From positions 56,863,369 through 56,927,368 of the forward strand of contig OX442314.1 in the NCBI GenBank assembly GCA_949358305.1: a stretch of 64,000 bases of DNA, given 5' to 3'. This document shows positions 48,983 through 56,809 of this stretch, piece after piece. Each line of letters opens with the position of its first letter. The stretch's first letter is position 1. Below the pieces are notes generated by a model. The model made no database searches, was not told the origin of the DNA, and saw only the letters and a program-made list of their open reading frames with translations. Position numbers and translations under genes: made by a program. The stretch comes from Strigamia acuminata. Its lineage: Eukaryota > Arthropoda > Chilopoda > Geophilomorpha > Linotaeniidae.

Positions 48983-50539
48983 AGGTGCGTTTCATAATTA
49001 TAAATCCACCCACAAATTTTGTGTTACAGCCAAACATTCTTCCCAACAATAAAATTCTTTATACTGTTTGATTAAAACATGTGTTTTTACAAGATTTTAA
49101 GAAGTTTTCGTTAAAAGGAAATTTTTTTTTATATTGTTATAGCAAAAATGTAATTTTTAGGTGTTGCATAATTATAAATCCACATTTGGTTTCTATTAAA
49201 TTTTTTATTTTCAATAACCTATTGAACCACCTTTCTTTTCAATAACATTAATCCTTCTGTTATGCATGGAATTGACTAGATTTTGCATTGTTTCAGTTGA
49301 AATTTCTTCCCATTTCACCATAATTGCAAGTTTTAACTCCTCAATTGATTCATATTGCTTTCCTCCTTGATATACTGATCTAGCAAATATTTCCCATAGG
49401 TTTTCTATGGGATTCAAGTCAGGGGAACATGCTGGCCACTCCATTACTTGCACTACATTGTCCAAAAACCACTGAAATGTTGTTCGGGCATTGTGAATTG
49501 GCGCGTTGTCCTGTTGAAATTCCCAAAATGGGCCACCAATTTGCTCTCCAAATGGCATAAGTTGTTCATCAAGCAACTGAGGGTATGCATCAGCATTCAT
49601 TCGACCACTGATAAAGGCAATATTACTTTTACCATTCCATACAAACGCTGCCCAAATCATAACCGATCCTCCACCTTGCTGATGTTTTGAAAAAATCTGT
49701 TCGTCTTTGCGTAAATCGTGCCAGTAATATTGCCATCCGTCTGGGCCATCCAAATTAAACTTTTTTTCATCACTGAACACTACTTTACGCCATTCCTTCT
49801 GCCAACACACTTTATCCTTTGCAAATTCCACTCTTTTCACCTTGTGTCTTGGTTTCAGTGATGGAGTGGTTTTTCTCTTCTTGTACACTAAGTGTTGACA
49901 GTTGCTCACAACTCTGGAGTGTGTTGATTTTGAAACATTAATGTCTGGACGCTTTGATAACTCCCCTAGGGTCACATTTGAATTGGAAATTTCACGTAAA
50001 ATTGTTCGTTTTTAGCGGTTTTGTAGCTTTGATGGTCGACCACTGTGAATTTTGGTGCCATATTTGTTCTCTCAATTTTACATAACTGTTGATAAGACCA
50101 TGACTTCTGTCCAAAAGTTTTGCTATTTCCCTGTTGGATGTATTCTGTTCACTTAAGATTGATATTTGTTTTTTTTCAAAGTCAGAAAGTGGTAATCCAC
50201 GAGGCATGGTTAAAATGAATGCACGGCAAAAATGAAAGTGAAAGTAACAAATGTGACAGTTAGAAAACATTTAAAAAACGTCATTATAATTAGCTAGAAG
50301 CACCCTCTATGATCAGTTAAAAAAACTATTGCCCACAACCTTAAAACCAAATGTGGATTTATAATTATGCAACACCTAAAAATTACAATATAAAAAAAAA
50401 TTTCCTTTCAATGAAAACTTCTTAAAATCTTGTAAAAACACATGTTATAATCAAACAGTATAAAGAAATTTATTGTTGGGAAGAATTTTTGGCTGTAACA
50501 CAGAATTTGTGGGTGGATTTATAATTATGAAACGCACCT
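48983..50539 (-). mobile_element. Tc1-like transposon with about 205-bp inverted repeats
   Basis: Ends AGGTGCGTTTCATAATTATA and its inverse, flanked by TA (48981-48982, 50540-50541). The inverted repeats run about 205-212 bp on each side (48983-49193 and about 50333-50539) and differ at only around ten positions plus a small deletion. Each repeat contains a second copy of CATAATTATAAATCCAC at its inner end, the pattern of internal transposase sites in IR/DR-type Tc1 elements. One transposase pseudogene lies between. Confidence 0.9.
49211..50207 (-). pseudogene. Tc1-like DD34E transposase, broken
   Basis: The N-terminal part starts at the ATG at 50207 (MPRGLPLSDFEKKQI) and holds the paired-like helix-turn-helix with NREIAKLLDRS. 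The C-terminal part (down to 49211) has the three catalytic residues: D in VVFSDEKKFNLDG, D in FQQDNAPIH and E in SPDLNPIENLW, plus a GGGSVMIWAAF box. Between them, near 50015-50060, there is a one-base frameshift and an in-frame stop, so no full protein is made. Otherwise well preserved, which implies recent loss of function. Confidence 0.9.
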
Positions 50540-50541
50540 TA

Positions 50542-51080
50542 TTAGCTTATCATTTATAAGTGTTATCCATGCTTAAAGTGTAGCGTTATTATTATTACTT
50601 TAGTTTTAAGTTGATTACTTATTTGTTTAGTTTGCATTTGATTTGATTTACTTTAGTGCTATTTAGTTCTTACTTAGAATTAGTCTTTTGGGCTGTGAAT
50701 TAATAAAGTTTCTCATTATAATTTTAATGCTAAGTCACCTAAGTAAAGTTAATTAAGTAGTGGTCGCTGATCCCCGGGCCACGTAGCAATATGAATTTGG
50801 TCGATACGGCCATGGTTTTTCCGCATGATAGCGACGCCCATTTAGCTAAAAATGGCTAACTTGGGTTGTTTTAGCGATGGTGGTCACATTTTAGCGACGT
50901 GCCATGTTACCGAAATGTGGAGTTCGCATCTCCTTAACCGTGCCAGGGAGCCGCGAACGACCAATGTAATGGAGTCATGGCACAAATTTAATAAGTAATG
51001 TTTATTTGTTTTCCATGTTTATTTTTTGTTCCATTTTTCATTTTTCACACAACAGATTGTCCAAGGCTTTGCCTAACGGC
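50542..51080. other. Unassigned sequence
   Basis: No gene. 50760-51000 has more balanced base composition (e.g. GTGCCAGGGAGCCGCGAACG) than its flanks and may be an LTR or element remnant. Confidence 0.3.
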
Positions 51081-51179
51081 AAAACACATCTGGCAATTCT
51101 AACTTAGAATTGCCAGACGTGTTTTGAACTTAGCTTTAACGTGCTTAGAATTTCTAAGCACGTTAAAGCTAAGTTCAAA
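51081..51179. repeat. Two adjacent long hairpins, one a near-perfect palindrome
   Basis: Hairpin 1 (51081-51125): 20 paired bases on each arm with one mismatch and a 3-nt loop, centred on TCTGGCAATTCTA/TAGAATTGCCAGA. Hairpin 2 (51123-51179): exact 28-bp arms around a single T, core CTTTAACGTGCTTAGAA / TTCTAAGCACGTTAAAG. Nothing coding. They could be ends of a fold-back or Helitron-type element; no such element was delimited. Confidence 0.85.
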
Positions 51180-51397
51180 TGCATGCGTTTGCAAGTGAAT
51201 GATTTCATGTTTTTAAAAAATAAAGTAATAAAAATACAAAATAAATAACTAAGTAATTAAATAATTTTTAAACTTAAATAATTACATTTGAATCTGCCTT
51301 GCAAGGAACATGCAGTTAAACAAGTTTTTGAACTGAAACGTCAAAAACCAAACCAGGAAACTGTAAAACCCAAAACAAGATGGAAATTAAGTTATCT

Positions 51398-52017
51398 TGT
51401 CGTAACCTTGGTTTCCGGTAAATAAACTTTACCCAAATATCTTACAAATAACCTTTTTATTGAAACACTGTAATATTACAATAATACTTAACAATGTTGT
51501 GGTCTCGGATCCTTGTCGGCGGATACGATTTGTTGCTGCACGGCAGTCTTACACGTGGCTTCTGGTTGTCTAGGGTTAATGGCGTCCTGGCGAAACACGT
51601 GTTCGCAAAACGCTTCGGCGATGGTGAGATATTTCGGTCGTAGTTTTGCTACGACAAATATCTTTGGCTTGGTGTTACAGATGACTTGGGCAACTGGCAT
51701 CGGTCCTCTATCAATCCGTGGTGTTCGGCCTGAAAGGTGAGGTGTGATGCTACTGTTGCTGCGATATATCTGTAAGTGGCGCTTCCGGTCAAAACACGGG
51801 TTTAAATACCCCCTAATGACCGGAAATGACGTATTTGCATAAATTCGGGGAATTATGCAAAATGGCTGACGTCATCATGTTGATTCCGCAGAAACGGTAA
51901 AACTAGTATTGCTAGTTTTCCCGTAATAATCTGGCGATTAATTATTGTAAATACTAAAAACACTTTTTACCATGTTATAAAATTATTAAACACTTCTGTG
52001 ACCTCGTGGTCACCACA
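51398..52017 (-). repeat. 3' LTR of the gag-only element
   Basis: 620 bp, TG..CA on the minus strand. It includes an intact 70-codon frame (51488-51700, MPVAQVICNTKPK) also present in the other LTR; no known domain. Differences from the 5' LTR: C for A near 51434, T for A near 51486 and C for G near 52004. Confidence 0.92.
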
Positions 52018-52096
52018 CGTCCCCTCCTCAGCAATGTCGTTATAAAATAAAAAGATAAATGACATTGCGAAATTTCTCTTTAAAAATGTTTTTTGA

Positions 52097-52408
52097 CTAC
52101 ATCTTCCTCTCGAGTGACTCCTTGAGGGCACTCATAGAAGGAGGTGGGGTGGTTCTTCTTCTGCCAGTGGTTGAGCCACGGTATTTTAATTTTTCGGTGG
52201 TGAAGTAGGCTGTGGTGAAATAAGCGATTTTCGTCTGTAATTCCTTAATTTGTTTTTCTAACCAATTGGTGTTTTTCCATTTGGTTTTTAATTCGTCCTC
52301 CGAATCTGAGTCGCCAGTTTTTTTTTTATCTAATTCGAATTTTAATTTGTCTACTTCCTTCGTAATTATCTCGTTAATTGCCTGGTTAATTGTCTCGTTC
52401 GTGGTCAT
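52097..52408 (-). CDS. Coiled-coil reading downstream of gag
   Basis: About 103 codons from ATG at 52408 (MTTNETINQAINEIITKEVD), rich in Lys/Glu with heptad-like spacing and ending ALKESLERKM. Between gag and this frame, 52420-52545 reads ENEALLEKLTAKFEELTKNW in a third frame, also coiled-coil-like. These could be pieces of one C-terminal extension separated by frameshifts, real or programmed. No known domain. Confidence 0.4.
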   Translation of the reverse strand: MTTNETINQAINEIITKEVDKLKFELDKKKTGDSDSEDELKTKWKNTNWLEKQIKELQTKIAYFTTAYFTTEKLKYRGSTTGRRRTTPPPSMSALKESLERKM

Positions 52409-52508
52409 ATTCGGGGTTTGGTCTTCCGGGCGTGCAGACAGATTTATTTTTTCTCTGTCTGCTTGAGCCAGTTTTTTGTCAGCTCTTCGAATTTAGCTGT
52501 TAGCTTTT

Positions 52509-55028
52509 CTAACAATGCTTCGTTCTCAGCGGCTTTCTTCTCTTCTTTCGTTTCGGGCAATCCCTCCTCCAATGTCCCACCTCGTTACAATAATTGCAAG
52601 GTCTTGTAGTAGAGTTTTCCGTCCGTGTGAATGATTGTTTTGTGAAATCCCTTTTTTCGTAAGGCTTGTCACTCTTTGGGTTGTGATGCTCGGTTTTATT
52701 CGCGTCGCCCTCTGAGTTCTGCTCGGAGTCGTCTTCTTCACTTTCCCTCCCGTCTTCGAAATTAGGTGTATCGGTTTTCGCACTAGCTCGATAAGCTTTT
52801 GGGGCTGGTATCGGATTCGAAGTAGATTTGTCATTTGATTTTTTCGATGGTGCGGCCTCGATTTCCCCGTTCAGGAAACTACGCGACTGGATTAGTCTTC
52901 CTGCGTCATGATTTTTCGCGTGAATCCGCTGTATGCGGAGCTGTGTTTGTGTTCTCTGTTCGGGCGTCAGGGCTTCCGTATAACGGTCGTCCACTTCTTC
53001 GTGATATTCATTTACGAATTTTAGCAGTTGCTCGAAACTATCCGCTGTCGGCGCGTTCATATCTCTCAGTACTTTCTTCGAGGTGTCGTTTAGTCCTTTT
53101 TCGAAAATCACGTTTTGTGCATATTCGTCGAGTGGCGTATCCAACTCGTTGAACAGACTTTTTGCTCGCCGGAAATAGGCTCGTAGTTCTTCTCCTGCGG
53201 CTTGTTGCATGAGACTAACTCTCTGCCTGATTTCTTTTTGAGTCTCGCCGTACTGATTGTTGAAAGCGATGACAAATTGCTCCCAATTTTTCAGTTTCGC
53301 CTCTACGTACCAGGCTCTAGCTTCTCCTACTAGCATTTCGGGTAACCCTTTTGCTACCATTTCATCGGGTTCGGCTCCGAGCCGTGAAATGGTGAGTGCC
53401 ACTTCGTCTAGGAATTTATTTCCGGCTCTCCAAGTTCCGTCGAACCTCATTAGTCGCAATTGTGACCACTTTATGTTTCGATCTTTTTGTTCTAAGGCCC
53501 ACTGGTCGGCAGAATATTTTCGAAGGAGGCTCTCGTTTTGTCTCGGTCGATTTCTTAAATTTCGATTTTGATTGGCTTGGGAGTCGGCGCGTGCTCGTTC
53601 CTCGAGTGCCCTTAGTCGAGCTTCCATTATGGGATCGGCTTGATACTGGCTTCCGTAATTCGGGGATGTATTTCCATTTTGAGGAAGGAATTGGTTATTT
53701 TGCGAAGAATTCTGGTGTTGAGGAGAATTCTGATTAGTTAAAGTTGGGGAAGTCGCAGTCAGCTGCGTTCCGGAGGGGAAGATTCCATTTACGGCTGTTC
53801 CGCTCAGGATCCCGTTATTTTGTTTTAATAATACGATTGATTTTCTCCCTCCGTATAGTTGCGAATTAATCTTCGCGGCTTCCTTATCGGCGTCGTTAGC
53901 GGTCTTGATCTTGGCTTTTGCGGCTTCGTTAGCTGCGTCAACGTTAGCTTTAACTGTTCGTATGTCATCGAGGCTTGGCATTGCCAACCTATCTCGTCCC
54001 TGTTGATTTCTGACCTGGTTTTTCTGATTAATTAATCGTATCATTTCAGAATTCGGGTCGTTTGGTGTTTGGCTGGTATAGCCAGCTTTAGCGGCGAAAG
54101 ATTGTGCGAATGCCCACGAGTGTCTCCCGCGATTATTGCGACTGTCTTGCTGAAAAGCTTCCAAGAATTCGTTCTGCACTTCGACGGGCTCGTCTACGAT
54201 ACTAGCCCATCCTTGGACGTTAATTCCTTTCGAATCGAGCGAATCAGCTTCGCTTTCGTCGTCCGCGTCGGAACTGGTTCGGGTCGAGTCATACGAGTCG
54301 GTCGTCTGATCATTCGTTTTTTGACGCTTGACGGCCTTCTTCCCTCGTCGGATAGCTCTTTTTTCTGCCCGTTCTCTTGTCAGCCGGAGTACCATGTCCA
54401 ATTGGGCCAGCGGATCCCCTTCTTCGTCGTACGGGATTCCCATTAATCGGGCGATTTCGTATGCTTCTCTGCATCGATTAATCTGGGATCGCGTTGAATT
54501 ATAGCCGTGTTGAATGGTTACTCGATTGCGTTGAGTTCCGTCGTCGTCTCTATCGAACAGGCTAAACCCATTTTCATCCTTGTCGGATTCTTCTTCTATC
54601 GTTTCCGTAAAGTCGGGTTGCGTATTCTTGTTCGATGGTTTCGGAGTTTTTTCGATCAATGTTTTGCCGACAGACGTTTTTTCGACGTGATTCGGCGTTT
54701 TTCCGATCGGTGTTTGTCCGACAGACGTTTTTCCGGCGTGGTTTGGAGTTTTTCCAATCGGTGTTTGTCCGACAGACGTTTTTTCGGCGTTATTTTTATC
54801 AATTGGTGTTTTTCCAATCGTATTTTTTTTTGTCGATTCCGGCGGTAATTTATCGGCGTTGTTTTTATCGATTGGTGTTTTTCCAATCGTATTTCTTTTC
54901 GTCGATTCCGGCGGTAATTTATCTAACGCTGGGCTAGCCAATGCTTCGGCCCTTGCCTTGGCTGATTCCATGGCTTTTCTTCGGGCGCTTGCGGTCGAAG
55001 GATTTCGATTCTTTCCGCTTTTCGGCAT
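52509..55028 (-). CDS. Retrotransposon Gag polyprotein with zinc knuckle
   Basis: A single intact 839-residue frame from ATG at 55028. The N-terminal 120 residues contain short repeats of the KTSVGQTPIGKTPN type, followed by a long charged, low-complexity region. The capsid-like domain lies at about 545-690 (WALEQKDRNIKWSQLRLMRF, EARAWYVEAKLKNWEQFV, LRAYFRRAKSLFNEL, VIFEKGLND), matching the retrotrans_gag fold of Ty3/Gypsy elements. Near the C terminus CNYCNEVGHWRRDC is a CCHC zinc knuckle for RNA binding, followed by KRKKRRK. It is not fused to protease or pol. The intact frame in a pol-less element suggests that Gag itself is used. Confidence 0.92.
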   Translation of the reverse strand: MPKSGKNRNPSTASARRKAMESAKARAEALASPALDKLPPESTKRNTIGKTPIDKNNADKLPPESTKKNTIGKTPIDKNNAEKTSVGQTPIGKTPNHAGKTSVGQTPIGKTPNHVEKTSVGKTLIEKTPKPSNKNTQPDFTETIEEESDKDENGFSLFDRDDDGTQRNRVTIQHGYNSTRSQINRCREAYEIARLMGIPYDEEGDPLAQLDMVLRLTRERAEKRAIRRGKKAVKRQKTNDQTTDSYDSTRTSSDADDESEADSLDSKGINVQGWASIVDEPVEVQNEFLEAFQQDSRNNRGRHSWAFAQSFAAKAGYTSQTPNDPNSEMIRLINQKNQVRNQQGRDRLAMPSLDDIRTVKANVDAANEAAKAKIKTANDADKEAAKINSQLYGGRKSIVLLKQNNGILSGTAVNGIFPSGTQLTATSPTLTNQNSPQHQNSSQNNQFLPQNGNTSPNYGSQYQADPIMEARLRALEERARADSQANQNRNLRNRPRQNESLLRKYSADQWALEQKDRNIKWSQLRLMRFDGTWRAGNKFLDEVALTISRLGAEPDEMVAKGLPEMLVGEARAWYVEAKLKNWEQFVIAFNNQYGETQKEIRQRVSLMQQAAGEELRAYFRRAKSLFNELDTPLDEYAQNVIFEKGLNDTSKKVLRDMNAPTADSFEQLLKFVNEYHEEVDDRYTEALTPEQRTQTQLRIQRIHAKNHDAGRLIQSRSFLNGEIEAAPSKKSNDKSTSNPIPAPKAYRASAKTDTPNFEDGRESEEDDSEQNSEGDANKTEHHNPKSDKPYEKRDFTKQSFTRTENSTTRPCNYCNEVGHWRRDCPKRKKRRKPLRTKHC

Positions 55029-55093
55029 TTTCGATAGTTTGTAAATTCCAAACCGTAAGATATGTTTATTTAAATAGTCTGATTAGTCAAACT

Positions 55094-55111
55094 ATCCCGG
55101 CCAGGCCCCCA
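55094..55111 (-). other. Primer-binding site, tRNA-Pro-like
   Basis: TGGGGGCCTGGCCGGGAT read on the minus strand, two nucleotides after the 5' LTR. It agrees at 15 of 18 positions with TGGGGGCTCGTCCGGGAT, the well-known proline-tRNA primer site of murine leukaemia-type retroviruses. The arthropod tRNA-Pro 3' end may match better. Confidence 0.7.
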
Positions 55112-55113
55112 CG

Positions 55114-55733
55114 TGTCGTAACCTTGGTTTCCGGTAAATAAACTTTACACAAATATCTTACAAATAACCTTTTTATTGAAACACTGTAATATTACAATAA
55201 TACATAACAATGTTGTGGTCTCGGATCCTTGTCGGCGGATACGATTTGTTGCTGCACGGCAGTCTTACACGTGGCTTCTGGTTGTCTAGGGTTAATGGCG
55301 TCCTGGCGAAACACGTGTTCGCAAAACGCTTCGGCGATGGTGAGATATTTCGGTCGTAGTTTTGCTACGACAAATATCTTTGGCTTGGTGTTACAGATGA
55401 CTTGGGCAACTGGCATCGGTCCTCTATCAATCCGTGGTGTTCGGCCTGAAAGGTGAGGTGTGATGCTACTGTTGCTGCGATATATCTGTAAGTGGCGCTT
55501 CCGGTCAAAACACGGGTTTAAATACCCCCTAATGACCGGAAATGACGTATTTGCATAAATTCGGGGAATTATGCAAAATGGCTGACGTCATCATGTTGAT
55601 TCCGCAGAAACGGTAAAACTAGTATTGCTAGTTTTCCCGTAATAATCTGGCGATTAATTATTGTAAATACTAAAAACACTTTTTACCATGTTATAAAATT
55701 ATTAAACACTTCTGTGACCTGGTGGTCACCACA
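55114..55733 (-). repeat. 5' LTR of the gag-only element
   Basis: 620 bp, TGTGGTGACC...GGTTACGACA on the minus strand; carries the same short frame as the other LTR (55192-55416 here, slightly longer at the C terminus). As the upstream LTR it would hold the promoter. Confidence 0.92.
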
Positions 55734-55769
55734 ATCTTCTGATATTTACGACAAAAAAAGTTATGAAAA

Positions 55770-55895
55770 TCTAAAATGCTATAACGAATACCTAGAAATG
55801 GCTGGTTTGGTGTGGCTTGCCATAGAACACCATGTTAAAAAATTTCGATATAACGAATTCACATTATAACGAAGATTTAAAAAGAGTTTCGACTG
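55770..55895. mobile_element. Pogo/Tigger-like MITE, copy 3, left end truncated
   Basis: The right end GAGTTTCGACTG followed by TA is the perfect inverse of CAGTCGAAACTC. The interior shares CTAGAAATGGCTGGTTTGGT, CATAGAACACCA and GATATAACGAATTC with copy 1. The left TIR is not recognisable. Confidence 0.75.
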
Positions 55896-56216
55896 TACTT
55901 ATTAATTTTCATCAAATTGGTGAATGCTACACTCCTCTGTAGTGGAATGGAGGCTTATAACACCGAGTGATTAGTCACCTTCTCCACAGAATAAATGAAT
56001 AAATAAACCGCTGCTAACCCTAAATGCCAATAACACTAATGCAATTCATCCGCATTTTCGACATAGAAAAATCAAGAAATATTGCCTAAACTCAAACCAT
56101 CGACTCAAAATCCAACCTTAATCCTGTTCCTTGGTCGTGCATCGACAAAATTCTGCACAAACACGATTAAAAAACGAATGGAAATAGTGAAAAATGTCAA
56201 AACCAAAAAATGAATA
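55896..56216. other. Spacer
   Basis: A/T-rich spacer without recognised features. Confidence 0.35.
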
Positions 56217-56475
56217 TCGTATTTTACCGAATAAGAGTCGCCCTCGAATTGTAGCCGCCCTCGAATAGTAGCCGCGGCCGAGATAGCCAACTTGATATAA
56301 GAGCCGCCCTCGAATAGTAGCCGCGGCTATATACGTTCAATGAACGTAATAGTAAGGTATTGGCCACTCTTTAAAATAAGAGCCGCCCCCGAATTGGAGC
56401 CGCCCCCGAATTAAAGCCGCAGCTCAAAGTGGCAGTTTTGAATAAGAGCCGCGGCTCTTATTTGGTAAAATACGG
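56217..56475. mobile_element. TA-flanked MITE with CGTATTTTACC ends, 259 bp
   Basis: Ends TCGTATTTTACCGAATAAGA and the inverse GGTAAAATACGG, each flanked by TA. The interior consists of GAGCCGCCCTCGAATAGTAG-type motifs (at least seven). TA duplication suggests a Tc1/mariner-type origin. Confidence 0.8.
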
Positions 56476-56809
56476 TAATCAGTTGTCTTACAAAAACGAC
56501 GCGCGAAATGGAAGTCAGAGCACATGACTGCTGCTATTGGTTGTAACTGCGGCCATGCAAATATAAATTCCAAAATCCATCACCAGATACCACCCGTGCA
56601 CGAACCTTAGTGTTTTTATTGTTGTTGTCTCTCTTTTTTTAAACCGTGCGATGTTGGGCGATAATTGTACAAGTGGCCGGGTATTTATTTCCATCTGGCA
56701 CCGTGCTTCCACCAGGTTTAAATCCTTGTCAAGTTTCAAACACAAATCGAGGATCTGCGGGTCAAAGGCTAACGGCGAAATCTAATCAGGGCGCTGGCTT
56801 CGTGCAGTC
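56476..56809 (+). promoter_or_regulatory. Presumed promoter and leader of ABCD4
   Basis: Spacer between the MITE and the ABCD4 start. No TATA box at a fitting distance; leader borders cannot be fixed. Confidence 0.3.

Larger units (their letters stand above)
51398..55733 (-). mobile_element. Gag-only LTR retrotransposon, complete, recent
   Basis: Two 620-bp LTRs (51398-52017, 55114-55733) run TG..CA on the minus strand and differ at three positions. A 4-bp duplication, ATCT, flanks the whole (51394-51397, 55734-55737). The primer site, 2 nt inside the 5' LTR (55111-55094), is TGGGGGCCTGGCCGGGAT, close to the 3' end complement of tRNA-Pro. A purine-rich GAGGAGGGGACG adjoins the 3' LTR. The 3.1-kb interior encodes gag and a coiled-coil reading but no protease, reverse transcriptase, RNase H or integrase. 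Mobilisation must have relied on proteins from another element. Confidence 0.92.

Noticed and set aside
51488-51700. 70-codon frame in the LTR as a gene
   Set aside because: Identical in both LTRs only because they are nearly identical copies; no domain, so no evidence of coding.
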